64,000 bases of DNA from WRGA01 sp031553395 (GCA_031553395.1 JAVBLR010000006.1:1-64000), one strand, 5' to 3'. Counted from the stretch's first letter, positions 55,201-62,665 are shown. Translations and numbers: made by a program. Notes: generated by a model not told the origin, from the letters alone.

Positions 55201-55334
55201 ATACCGAATTTTGTATTGATTTGCGACAGATGGGTTTAGGGTGTGTACATAGTTGGGGTGCGAAACCGATAGATAAATATCTGCTGAAATATGAGGATAT
55301 GGAATTCTCATTTGTTCTTATGCCTTTGCAATAA
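52242..55334 (+). CDS. GH2 beta-galactosidase (LacZ-type, five-domain)
   Basis: The 1030-aa secreted enzyme (signal peptide about 1-19) follows the LacZ plan. Sugar-binding domain: NEWQDPEVNAVNRMPMHANY, FLSLNGFWKFDWVKN, LWELNGYGDPLYVNIGYAWR. Ig-like domain: VGFRNVEIRGGQLLINGQPI. The TIM barrel has acid/base Glu in VIIWSLGNEAGNGSNF and nucleophile Glu in IQCEYAHAMGNSMGGFKEYW. Domain 4 follows, then the Bgal_small domain (about 750-1025: LLYSGEKLSPNFWRAPTDND, VKYYGRGPIENYSDRNESAF). In contrast to the GH2 at 46933, every catalytic residue is canonical. It would release galactose from beta-galactan side chains of rhamnogalacturonan I. It is the last gene of the plus-strand locus, downstream of the transposon. 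Confidence 0.95.
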   Translation: MKKLVLAFLLSALLFPATAQRNEWQDPEVNAVNRMPMHANYFAYESRNAALVGVRANSERFLSLNGFWKFDWVKNADQRPTTFFQKDFDDKGWGQMPVPGLWELNGYGDPLYVNIGYAWRNQFKNNPPEIPVENNHVGSYRRTIDIPAEWNSKQIIAHFGSVTSNMYLWVNGTFVGYSEDSKLEAEFDLTPFVKPGKNLIAFQVFRWCDGTYLEDQDFFRLSGVGRDCYLYARDAKHIENIHLNASLDESFRKGKLDLNIEFSSKARGERVEVEVLGTDSEIKRSEKITGSNLNLTLDCGQVNPWTAETPNLYTVLVSLADASGKVIETIPLKVGFRNVEIRGGQLLINGQPILIKGVNRHELDPDRGYIMTEERMIQDIRIMKEFNVNAVRTCHYPDNNRWYELCDEYGLYVVAEANVESHGMGYGDRTLAKSPLYAKAHLERNQRNVQRSINHPSVIIWSLGNEAGNGSNFMACYQWIKTYDFTRPVQYEQAREGEGTDIYCPMYVDYNKCKSYLEKNPDKPLIQCEYAHAMGNSMGGFKEYWELIRQYPKYQGGFIWDFVDQSIRIIRPDGVSYYGYGGDWNPYDASDQNFCVNGLISPDRVPNPHMYEVGYWQQSVWATPVDIEKGEINIFNDYFFRDLSNYRLEWTLLTNGEAVQSGVVENLDIAPQQAKTISLNYDIKNRYPDSELLLNIYFKLKQIEPLLAAGHIAARNQLVVKSGKSMDLNLSKINTNVHVEPRLITNDRNFLIVEGDNFRLDFNRKDGFLCHYNVNGHALLYSGEKLSPNFWRAPTDNDMGAKLQEKYRAWLNPQLELISLKGETVNGLVAVKAEYEMKTVQAKLYLTYVIHPGGEIKVTQKMTVDPSAQVSELFRFGMRLRLPYQMEYVKYYGRGPIENYSDRNESAFLGVYEQTVDQQFYPYIRTQENGTKTDIRWWNLTDRSGRGICVMAEQPFSASVLHYSIESLDEGLYKRQSHSELVSQADYTEFCIDLRQMGLGCVHSWGAKPIDKYLLKYEDMEFSFVLMPLQ

Positions 55335-55383
55335 GGATATTATGTAGCAAAAGGACAAGAGTCTGTGTCAAAAGTATTCTTTT

Positions 55384-55482
55384 ACCACAAAGTTCACTAA
55401 GAAAATCACAAAGAACACAAATTTTAATTTGTTGAATTTTAAATATTTGTGTTCTTTTTGAAACACTTTGTATCCTTTGTGG
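55384..55482. repeat. Long imperfect inverted repeat between convergent genes
   Basis: Arms 55384-55422 and 55444-55482 (39 bp each) pair imperfectly: ACCACAAAG and AAGAACACAAAT pair with ATTTGTGTTCTT and CTTTGTGGT, with a mismatched middle. It fills the 158-bp gap between the end of the polysaccharide locus and the convergent sigma/anti-sigma operon, so it could serve as a bidirectional terminator. Confidence 0.6.
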
Positions 55483-55492
55483 TTTATTATTT

Positions 55493-55846
55493 TTACGATG
55501 AATGAGATGTATGTTTTCTCAATAGAGTATCCCCAATCAGAAGAAGCAATATAATCAGGAAAAATATAATATAGGAAGGTTCAATAGTAACCCCATGGAA
55601 TATATTTGACATATTTAGGTTGAAGGAAATATCTATCTGGAAAAAATACAAAACTAATGCGGGAATACCGACAATGCCAATAATTCCTGCTGCAATACCC
55701 AAATAATTATAAATCTGTTTTTTGCGTTGTTGTTTAATGGCTTCTTTTTCTACACGAACCATTAAGTTTTTCATGAAATCGATGGAGGTATTTTCCGGTT
55801 TTATTTCACGAAATATGTCTTTTAAAAGGTCTTTTTCTGTGTTCAT
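55493..55846 (-). CDS. Small membrane protein coupled to an ECF sigma factor (possible anti-sigma)
   Basis: The 117-aa protein has a charged N-terminal half (MNTEKDLLKDIFREIKPENT, then MKNLMVRVEKEAIKQQRKKQ) and two membrane helices at about 45-68 (YLGIAAGIIGIVGIPALVLY) and 90-108 (PSYIIFFLIILLLLIGDTLL). Its start overlaps the stop of the sigma gene by 4 bp, so the two are translationally coupled. That arrangement is typical of an anti-sigma or membrane-tethering partner, but I see no zinc-binding HxxxCxxC motif and no FecR domain. Function is inferred from position only. Confidence 0.7.
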   Translation of the reverse strand: MNTEKDLLKDIFREIKPENTSIDFMKNLMVRVEKEAIKQQRKKQIYNYLGIAAGIIGIVGIPALVLYFFQIDISFNLNMSNIFHGVTIEPSYIIFFLIILLLLIGDTLLRKHTSHSS

Positions 55847-56400
55847 TGTTCTGCCATTAATTTGTTGATTTCCACTGCTAATTTTTTTCGTATACGATGC
55901 AGTTTTACTTTCACATTCGCTTGACTAAGACTTGAAATCCTACTGATTTCTTCGATAGATTGATCATCTAAATAAAACATTGTAATCAATAAAGCATCTT
56001 CTGCCGGAAGGGTTTTTAATGCCTGCTCCAGATAGAAGATTCTTTCTTCTACTGCAAGGTCTTCAATATTTTCGTTAACCTTTTCATCTTTCAGAATCGA
56101 AAATTCATCATCAAAAGAAGAAAAGACTATTTTTCGTTTCCGTATTTCCGATAAAGTGGTATTGTATGCAATCCGGTATAACCAAGTAGAAAATTCAGAT
56201 TCTTCTTTGAATGAATTCAATGATTTGAATACTTTAATAAAAATTTCCTGAGTTATATCTTCTGCATCTTCTCTATTATTGATAATCCTGAATACTATGG
56301 TGAAAACCATTTGTTGATAATCGGATACAATATGCGAAAAAGCCATGAAGTCACCTGCTTTCACACGTCGTATGTAATCCTGATTATTGGAATTCGCCAT
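55843..56400 (-). CDS. ECF-type RNA polymerase sigma factor
   Basis: The 185-aa product has sigma region 2 at about 10-80 (AFSHIVSDYQQMVFTIVFRI, INNREDAEDITQEIFIKVFK, EFSTWLYRIAYNTTLSEIRK) and region 4 at about 125-180 (LKTLPAEDALLITMFYLDDQ, SIEEISRISSLSQANVKVKL, HRIRKKL). It directs transcription of a small regulon in response to a signal relayed by its partner. It is the first gene of a two-gene minus-strand operon, convergent to the polysaccharide locus and divergent from a DUF6249 membrane protein. No SusC or FecR gene lies next to it, so it is probably not the usual transporter-coupled type. Confidence 0.92.
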   Translation of the reverse strand: MANSNNQDYIRRVKAGDFMAFSHIVSDYQQMVFTIVFRIINNREDAEDITQEIFIKVFKSLNSFKEESEFSTWLYRIAYNTTLSEIRKRKIVFSSFDDEFSILKDEKVNENIEDLAVEERIFYLEQALKTLPAEDALLITMFYLDDQSIEEISRISSLSQANVKVKLHRIRKKLAVEINKLMAEQ

Positions 56401-56448
56401 GATTTTTCATCCTTTATTCTTTTTGACGCAAAAAAGAATAACAGGTTA

Positions 56449-56456
56449 CAAATTTA
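56449..56456 (-). promoter_or_regulatory. -7 element (TAAATTTG) of the sigma-factor operon
   Basis: On the minus strand TAAATTTG fits TAnnTTTG, about 49 bp before the ATG at 56400. It lies in the 174-bp divergent region shared with the DUF6249 gene. No other regulatory site is evident there. Confidence 0.45.
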
Positions 56457-56574
56457 TAAAATAAAAACACTTGCCTTTAAAGTAAAAAATAAAATAAGTT
56501 GTAACCTTTTTGATAAGGCTGCGTCAAATTGATAGAATGTGAAAACAAGATGTTTAATTTTAATATTTATAATT

Positions 56575-56973
56575 ATGAATCATTTAGCTCCGGTTTTTGT
56601 TGTTGGTATTATCACGTTGGGGATTTATCGTTTGTTTGAGTTGTTTGTAAGAAGGAAAGAACGTATGACGATTCTTGAAAAACTTGGAGAACAAATTGGA
56701 CTTTCAGAAGCAAATGTTAATTTGAATCTTCCGTTTTTTCAGAAATCTAAAAACAATTGGGCGTTGAATTTTTCTTTGCTTTTAATAGGTGTTGGAATGG
56801 GGTTAGTTGTTGCTTATTGTATAGAATCCGCTTCTATTGGAGGTAATATTACTAATTATTACTCTGCTAAAAGTTTTGGATATAAAATTGAAGTGATATA
56901 TTTTGCTTGTGTAGCTATTTTCGGAGGAATTGGTTTGTTAGTTGCTTATTTAATAGAACAAAAAAATAAGTGA
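56575..56973 (+). CDS. DUF6249-type membrane protein
   Basis: Starting at ATG 56575 (MNHLAPVFVVGIITLGIYRL) gives 132 aa; the GTG start at 56539 adds 12 residues and seems less likely. There are three hydrophobic helices: about 5-20, about 65-82 (WALNFSLLLIGVGMGLVVAY) and about 105-125 (VIYFACVAIFGGIGLLVAYL). Between helices 1 and 2 is a cytosolic, charged segment (FVRRKERMTILEKLGEQIGL). The layout matches DUF6249, often found beside ECF sigma/membrane-partner pairs in Bacteroidota. It is probably part of the same regulatory unit, but its role is unknown. Confidence 0.7.
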   Translation: MNHLAPVFVVGIITLGIYRLFELFVRRKERMTILEKLGEQIGLSEANVNLNLPFFQKSKNNWALNFSLLLIGVGMGLVVAYCIESASIGGNITNYYSAKSFGYKIEVIYFACVAIFGGIGLLVAYLIEQKNK

Positions 56974-57062
56974 ATAATGAATTATCCTTTAAAGGATAAA
57001 AGTATTTTCTACATTAGTGAGTTTCTTGTTTATTTGCTACTGCTGATAAATAAGGGCAATGT

Positions 57063-57092
57063 AAAAGAGGCGTAAATATTTATGCCTCTTTT
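57063..57092. terminator. Hairpin terminator after the DUF6249 gene
   Basis: AAAAGAGGC (57063-57071) pairs with GCCTCTTTT (57084-57092), and the loop itself holds the palindrome TAAATATTTA, giving an almost continuous stem that ends in T residues. Apart from this and a candidate promoter box, the 423-bp gap 56974-57396 shows nothing; the minus-strand frame there (57037-57303) is low-complexity and not credible. Confidence 0.6.
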
Positions 57093-57212
57093 GTGTGTAT
57101 TTAGCAAAAGATAATCGAAATGATTTTAATGATTTTCGTATAATATTCTTGATTTTAGGGAATCCTATTTCATTCGTAGGATTTTTAATTTTTACTTCTC
57201 TATAATTTACCT

Positions 57213-57220
57213 TATTTTTG
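57213..57220 (+). promoter_or_regulatory. Candidate -7 element (TATTTTTG) for the DUF4450 gene
   Basis: TATTTTTG fits TAnnTTTG but lies 177 bp before the start codon and lacks a clear -33 TTG, so the assignment is weak. The intervening leader is AT-rich. Confidence 0.25.
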
Positions 57221-57396
57221 TCTATTGTTTTTAAATTAAAAGACAAAATGATCTTATATAGTTTTGAAGAGGAAATTACCCAAATTAAACTCATAAATAG
57301 CATTATATCAATTAATTATAAAATTCATTTGGGTAATTATTTAATATAATCTATATAAATGGACAAGACTATTGAAAATACATAATTAGATATATC

Positions 57397-60300
57397 ATGA
57401 GAAAGCATTTTTTTACCGCATTATTTTTTCTTTCTTTTTTTCTTCCAAATGAGGGAAATTCCCAAGCTCCTGTGAAACAAACAGGCGATTTTATTGAAAA
57501 TTACAACTACAATTCCGATTTTCGAGGTGCATCACGTACATTACAATATACTCCGGATGGAGAGGATTTTGTTTGTGTTAATGGTAAAAATCGTTATACA
57601 CGAGCTTTGTATGGTGGTCATACCGAATTTAGGATTGAAACGAGTGACAGGCCTGTATTTGCTGCGTTTGCAAAAAACAAAAGCCAGCATTTTACTTTCC
57701 GTATCACTGTTCCCGGGGCAAAAGCCGTTTCTCTTGATTCGATAAATTATTGCGAGGCGCGCTATACTCCCGGAAGACGTAGTTATCAACTTACGGACCC
57801 TGCTTGGGGTAAAGGTGAACTCAAAATTACCGTATTGGCAAGAATGGATATGGAAGGTGGAATATGGAAAATCGAATCCAAAAATATGCCTTCGGGTACT
57901 TCCCTTTGGTGCGGAATGACCAAAATACGGAATTCAAAATTAAGCCGCAACGGAGATATGGGCGCCGATCCGGCGAATAGTTTTGAGGCTCCGCTTCAAC
58001 CGGAATATACAAGTATATGTAATCCGGATATGAGTGGAAATAAGTCGGCGTATGTGCTTTTTGATTTGGATGAATTGAAATTATCCGAATTATCTAATAA
58101 AGATGGAGAAAAAATATATACACAAGCCGAAAAAGATCGTTCAGATTTGGCTTCTCGTGTTCATTTTATAACACCCGATCCTTATATCAATACATTGGGA
58201 GGCGCAATTGTTGTTGCGGCTGATGGTACTTGGGATGGTGAAACCTGGATGCATGGAGCGATTGGATGGCGTATGCCTTTAACAGGATGGCGTGCAGGAT
58301 ATATTGGCGATTTCTTGGGTTGGCCTGATAGAGCGCGTACTCACTTTAATGCTTTTGCTGAAAGTCAGGTTACGGAAGTGCCGAATACGATTCCGCATCC
58401 GGCTCAGGATATGGAATTAAACATGGCACGTTCCGAGAAAAAATGGGGAACACCTCATTACAGTAATGGCTATATTTGTCGTAATCCGCATAAAAACAAT
58501 CAGATGCATCATTACGATATGAATCTTTGTTATATCGATGAATTGCTTTGGCATTTTAATTGGACCGGCGATTTGGAATATGCCCGTAAAATGTGGCCGG
58601 TTCTTAAACTTCATCTTGCTTGGGAAAAATTGAATTTTGATCCTGATAATGATGGACTTTATGATGCTTATGCTTGTATTTGGGCGAGTGATGGGTTGTA
58701 TTACAATTCGGGAGCGGTAACTCATTCTTCGGCTTATAACTATCGTTCCAATAAAATGGCTGCTGAAATTGCTGAGAAAATAGGTGAAGATCCAACTCCT
58801 TATCGCAATGAAGCGGAAAAAATATTGAAAGCAATTAATGCTCGTCTTTGGATGAAGGAACAAGGTCATTGGGCCGAATTTCAGGATTTTATGGGTAAAA
58901 AACGCTTGCATGAAAGTGCTGCGGTATGGACTATTTATCATGCGATAGATAGTGAAGTGGGAGATCCTTTTCAAAATTATCAGGCTACCCGTTATGTTGA
59001 TACCGAAATACCTCATATTCCTGTTGTTGGAAAAGGATTGAAGGACGAAGGTTACGAAGTGGTTGCTACTACCAATTGGATGCCTTATGCATGGAGCATT
59101 AATAATGTGGCGGGCGCTGAAATTATGCATACTTCATTGGCTTATTTTTTGGCAGGAAGACACGATGAGGGTTTCAAACTCTTGAAAAGTTCGATATTGG
59201 ATAATATGTATTTGGGAAATAGTCCGGGTAATTTTGGTCAGGTTTCATTTTATGATGCTGCCCGTGGGGAATGTTACCGCGATTTCTCAGACCCTGTTGG
59301 AGTGGCTTCTCGTGCTTTTATTCAGGGATTATATGGTATCAATCCCGATTTAATGAACAATCGGTTGGCTATTCGTCCGGGATTTCCTACAGATTGGTCA
59401 TATGCTTCATTGCAAACTTCTTATATTTCATTTGGTTATAAAAAGAATGACAAAGCAAGTAAAGGTGCTGCTTATGAGGATGTATATACCATTAAACATC
59501 AATTTTCCCGTACATTGAATGTGGATTTGCAAATTCCGGCACGAATGGATAAGATTATTCGTGTAACTGTTAATGGTAAAACTGTTAAATGGAAACAGTC
59601 TGATGCAGTAGTCGGATATCCTCTTGTTTCTATCGAAATTCCATCTTTGAAAGACAAAGAAACCTGCGAAGTGAAAATAGAGTGGGGGGGGAGCCCGATA
59701 ATAATTCCGGAAGTAACAGGTAATCGCACCACTTTTACTCAAGTTACTCAAGGCGAGATGACTTGGTGGAAACCTGTTCATCATTCCGTTGCATACAAAG
59801 AACCACAATCTCCCGGAACATTTGCTCATGTAGTTGGCTCTCAATGTGAACCGGTTGATATGGATAAGGTTTGGAATGCTTCAGTTACGGATATTTATAA
59901 AAACAACTATTTGACACCCCGTTCGCCTTATACGACTCTTCAAATACCGACACAAGGCATTGGAGAATGGTGCCATCCCAAATTGACTGCCGATATAGAT
60001 GATTCGGGTTTACGGGCTAAAGTTCAGGATAATATTTTCCGTACAGGCATTGGAGTTCCTTTCCGTACTCCGGTTGCAGGAAATAATATTGCTTATACTT
60101 CGCTTTGGGATAATTATCCTGATAGTGTAAGCGTTGGTTTATCTGGTAAAGCATCTCGTATTTATTTGTTAATGGCCGGAAGCACCAATCAGATGCAATG
60201 CCGCATTACTAACGGACAAGTTAAAATCCAATATACGGATGGTAGTGTTAAATTGTTTGATTTGATTAATCCCGAAACCTGGTGTCCGATTGAACAGGAT

Positions 60301-60555
60301 TTCTTTATAGACGGTAAAGCTTTCAGATTAGATGTTCCCCGTGCTTATCGATTGCATCTGAAATCGGGATTAGTAAGTAATAATCTGGAAAAAGATTTGC
60401 GAATTAAAGACGTTTATGGTCGTGAAATCGATGGTGGTGCGGCAATTATGCTCGATATAGATTTGGATGCAAGTAAAGAGTTGAAACAATTAACAGTCGA
60501 GACATTATCGAATGATGTTGTAATCGGATTGATGAGTGTTACATTACAACGATAA
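57397..60555 (+). CDS. DUF4450 family putative glycosidase of (alpha/alpha)6 type
   Basis: The 1052-aa secreted protein has a signal peptide (about 1-23). The DUF4450 block spans about 40-110 (RTLQYTPDGEDFVCVNGKNR, YTRALYGGHTEFRIETSDRP). A beta-rich region follows, then a helical toroid (about 330-660) like those of GH78, GH95 and similar families: HHYDMNLCYIDELLWHFNWT, DPDNDGLYDAYACIWASDGL, WAEFQDFMGKKRLHESAAVW, NWMPYAWSINNVAGAEIMHT. A C-terminal beta region follows (RAFIQGLYGINPDLMNNRLA onward). It contains conserved-looking acidic residues (e.g. DNDGLYD, AEFQD, HES), but I cannot assign a catalytic pair. No characterised activity is known to me. A run of eight G lies in the coding region at about 59684-59691. 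It is separate from the main locus, with its own esterase downstream. Confidence 0.75.
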   Translation: MRKHFFTALFFLSFFLPNEGNSQAPVKQTGDFIENYNYNSDFRGASRTLQYTPDGEDFVCVNGKNRYTRALYGGHTEFRIETSDRPVFAAFAKNKSQHFTFRITVPGAKAVSLDSINYCEARYTPGRRSYQLTDPAWGKGELKITVLARMDMEGGIWKIESKNMPSGTSLWCGMTKIRNSKLSRNGDMGADPANSFEAPLQPEYTSICNPDMSGNKSAYVLFDLDELKLSELSNKDGEKIYTQAEKDRSDLASRVHFITPDPYINTLGGAIVVAADGTWDGETWMHGAIGWRMPLTGWRAGYIGDFLGWPDRARTHFNAFAESQVTEVPNTIPHPAQDMELNMARSEKKWGTPHYSNGYICRNPHKNNQMHHYDMNLCYIDELLWHFNWTGDLEYARKMWPVLKLHLAWEKLNFDPDNDGLYDAYACIWASDGLYYNSGAVTHSSAYNYRSNKMAAEIAEKIGEDPTPYRNEAEKILKAINARLWMKEQGHWAEFQDFMGKKRLHESAAVWTIYHAIDSEVGDPFQNYQATRYVDTEIPHIPVVGKGLKDEGYEVVATTNWMPYAWSINNVAGAEIMHTSLAYFLAGRHDEGFKLLKSSILDNMYLGNSPGNFGQVSFYDAARGECYRDFSDPVGVASRAFIQGLYGINPDLMNNRLAIRPGFPTDWSYASLQTSYISFGYKKNDKASKGAAYEDVYTIKHQFSRTLNVDLQIPARMDKIIRVTVNGKTVKWKQSDAVVGYPLVSIEIPSLKDKETCEVKIEWGGSPIIIPEVTGNRTTFTQVTQGEMTWWKPVHHSVAYKEPQSPGTFAHVVGSQCEPVDMDKVWNASVTDIYKNNYLTPRSPYTTLQIPTQGIGEWCHPKLTADIDDSGLRAKVQDNIFRTGIGVPFRTPVAGNNIAYTSLWDNYPDSVSVGLSGKASRIYLLMAGSTNQMQCRITNGQVKIQYTDGSVKLFDLINPETWCPIEQDFFIDGKAFRLDVPRAYRLHLKSGLVSNNLEKDLRIKDVYGREIDGGAAIMLDIDLDASKELKQLTVETLSNDVVIGLMSVTLQR

Positions 60556-60583
60556 TGAATATCACGGAATAAAGAAGTTACCT

Positions 60584-60631
60584 GAAGTTAGTCGGAAGTT
60601 ATCAGAATGGCGGTAACTTCCGACTGACTTC
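60584..60631. repeat. Hairpin with 18-bp arms between DUF4450 and SGNH genes
   Basis: GAAGTTAGTCGGAAGTTA (60584-60601) pairs with TAACTTCCGACTGACTTC (60614-60631) with one mismatch. A partial direct repeat GAAGTTACC precedes it at 60574. It may be a terminator or another dispersed hairpin repeat. Confidence 0.55.
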
Positions 60632-60653
60632 TTGAATTTAAAATAGTATAAAA

Positions 60654-61331
60654 ATGAAACGAATTCAATTTATTCTTTTACTAATATTGATGTCTTTCAG
60701 TTTTAATGCATTTACTCAAAATAATAATATTGCAGAAGAGTTGAAAGGCAAACGAATTGCGGTTATTGGCGATAGTTATGTTAAGAATCACAAAGAGCCT
60801 GTTGAATATACATGGCATTACAAATTTGCCCAAAAATACGGTATGGAATATCTTAATTTCGGACGAAACGGCAACTGTATCGCTATGGACCGTGCCCGAT
60901 TTGGTGAAGCGATGTACAAAAGATATACTTCTATGCCCGATTCGTTGGATTATATTCTTGTAATTGCTGGACATAATGATGCAAATTTATTGGATTCTAT
61001 AGGGGGAATAGATGTATTCAAAGAAAAACTAACGATCCTTTGTAAAGGCTTGGTGACAAAATATCCTTCGGCAAAGATATTTTTCTTTACACGTTGGATT
61101 TGTGCTGATTTTCAAGGGAGTGATTCTGAAAAGGTGGTTGATGCCATGATTGAAATTTGTGGTAGCTATAGTATTCCAATCTTCGACAGTGCAAGAAAGG
61201 GCGGAATTTATGCTTATGATGAATCATTCAGAAAACGTTATTTCCAAAGCAGTAATGATACTGCACACCTGAATGCTAAAGGACATGATCGTTTCTTGAG
61301 ACGTGCAGAGAGTTTTATCTTACAGTATTGA
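60654..61331 (+). CDS. Secreted SGNH/GDSL hydrolase
   Basis: The 225-aa product has a signal peptide (MKRIQFILLLILMSFSFNAF). SGNH blocks: RIAVIGDSYVKNHKEPVEYT (Ser), LNFGRNGNCIAMDRARFG (Gly/Asn oxyanion region), ILVIAGHNDANLL (Asn) and NDTAHLNAKGHDRFL (Asp/His). It lies about 100 bp downstream of the DUF4450 gene on the same strand, so the pair probably serves one substrate, with this enzyme as the deacetylase. Substrate is unknown. Confidence 0.8.
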   Translation: MKRIQFILLLILMSFSFNAFTQNNNIAEELKGKRIAVIGDSYVKNHKEPVEYTWHYKFAQKYGMEYLNFGRNGNCIAMDRARFGEAMYKRYTSMPDSLDYILVIAGHNDANLLDSIGGIDVFKEKLTILCKGLVTKYPSAKIFFFTRWICADFQGSDSEKVVDAMIEICGSYSIPIFDSARKGGIYAYDESFRKRYFQSSNDTAHLNAKGHDRFLRRAESFILQY

Positions 61332-61357
61332 AATTCTTGGAATAATAAAGATATATG

Positions 61358-61393
61358 AAAGGAGAAAAAACATCCTTTTAGTTTTTCTCCTTT
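61358..61393. terminator. Bidirectional rho-independent terminator
   Basis: AAAGGAGAAAAA (61358-61369) and TTTTTCTCCTTT (61382-61393) form a perfect 12-bp stem with a 12-nt loop and A/T tails on both sides. It lies between two convergent genes and overlaps the last base position of the minus-strand stop codon. Confidence 0.75.
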
Positions 61394-62649
61394 TATTTTG
61401 ATTGTACCACAGCTATTCCTACCAACTTATCATACCTTCCCCCAACAGGCCGGTGATAAACCATAATCCGGTATTCGTTTTCGGTTTGGTAAAAATTACC
61501 TTCGATGGGTTCTATTTGGCCTTTTTCTGAGTTTTTCGGAACAACTAAATATTGATAGTTATATGAACCTTGCTTCAATAGTATTGATTTCTCAAATGCT
61601 TTTTGTTCGAAATTATACATCATTTTACTGTTATTATCGAAGGCATAATGGGTGAATTCCCCATTCAAATAAACACTTCCTTGTATAGACAACGGGTCAT
61701 CCCACGGAAGCGTAAAATGTACATACATATATTCTCCTTCTGAATTATCGTCCGAACCTTGTGATGTTCGAATCATATATCTTCCGTCTTGATCCTGATC
61801 GTAAGAATAATTGTTTGTTCTTGATTGGTCGGGATATAAAGAAACGTGGGTGTACGGTTCTAAATAATCAACTCTTTCTACACCTATTCCGTTGTAACGA
61901 AAATTTACACATTCGAAGCGGCGAAATTCGTTTCCTCCTTCGAAAATCAAATCTCGACTGTGCTCGTATGTAATCTGATTATTGCTAATAAGATAAGGTT
62001 GTTTTAGTTGTACGGCATTATCAGGCCTGTTGTTTTGATAAACAAATACTTTTAAATCGGTCATTGCATTTTGTACCGGATAACCCATATAATTCACATT
62101 TACCGACAATTGCTGATGCTTTTTAAAATGGTCGATGTCGGTGCTAAAATTAACTCCTGCACCTACGTTTACCTGCTTTTCAATGATAGAAAAACAAGTT
62201 CTTAGAACGATATTATTCCTATCATCGGCACGATAAACCGAAAGAACATAGTTTCCCGAAACCCGAAATCCAACCCTGTCGTTCGGCAATGTAATGCGAT
62301 AATGCGTATAATCAACTTGCGTGTTAAAGGATGTTACATAATCTTCAACCGGATTATTATCAAATCCCGTCAAATATTCGGATAAAGAAAGCATCGAAGG
62401 TTTCCAGTCGGCATTGCAATGAACGATCGTATAATAATAATCCATGTAGTCGTGGGATAATTCATCGAAATTTATTTCCAAAAAATTATCCGAATTCAGT
62501 TCGATAACAGGCGGTGCATACCAATCTGCCGCATTTCTGATTTGAAGGGATTTTATGTTGGAAGAAAGGACTTCGGTGCGAAATGATTCCTGGGCAAGTA
62601 ATATATTTGTGCAAATGGAGAAAATTAGAAAAATGATATGCCGTTTCAT
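61393..62649 (-). CDS. Type IX secretion plug protein (DUF5103)
   Basis: The 418-aa form starts at 62649 (MKRHIIFLIFSICTNILLAQ, signal peptide); the longer frame from 62748 overlaps the upstream gene's 3' end. DUF5103 features run throughout: IKSLQIRNAADWYAPPVIEL, LEINFDELSHDYMDYYYTIV, HCNADWKPSMLSLSEYLTGF, NNPVEDYVTSFNTQVDYTHY and a C-terminal EYRIMVYHRPVGGRYDKLVG. The family includes the plug that closes the SprA translocon of the type IX system on the periplasmic side. Its presence agrees with the sorting tails seen on 6709-7845 and 24183-26342. Confidence 0.85.
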   Translation of the reverse strand: MKRHIIFLIFSICTNILLAQESFRTEVLSSNIKSLQIRNAADWYAPPVIELNSDNFLEINFDELSHDYMDYYYTIVHCNADWKPSMLSLSEYLTGFDNNPVEDYVTSFNTQVDYTHYRITLPNDRVGFRVSGNYVLSVYRADDRNNIVLRTCFSIIEKQVNVGAGVNFSTDIDHFKKHQQLSVNVNYMGYPVQNAMTDLKVFVYQNNRPDNAVQLKQPYLISNNQITYEHSRDLIFEGGNEFRRFECVNFRYNGIGVERVDYLEPYTHVSLYPDQSRTNNYSYDQDQDGRYMIRTSQGSDDNSEGEYMYVHFTLPWDDPLSIQGSVYLNGEFTHYAFDNNSKMMYNFEQKAFEKSILLKQGSYNYQYLVVPKNSEKGQIEPIEGNFYQTENEYRIMVYHRPVGGRYDKLVGIAVVQSK

Positions 62650-62665
62650 TTTGTAAATATAATGT

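Noticed and set aside
55493..55846. FecR-type anti-sigma factor
   Set aside because: The protein is only 117 aa and has two membrane helices, with no FecR domain; no SusC/FecA-like transporter is adjacent.
57037..57303. 88-aa minus-strand open frame in the gap before the DUF4450 gene
   Set aside because: Low-complexity Lys/Ile-rich product spanning a terminator hairpin and a candidate promoter, with no homology recognised.
58417..59130. 237-aa minus-strand open frame
   Set aside because: Antisense to the DUF4450 coding region; the sequence is rich in Ile, Phe, Ser and His with no family features.
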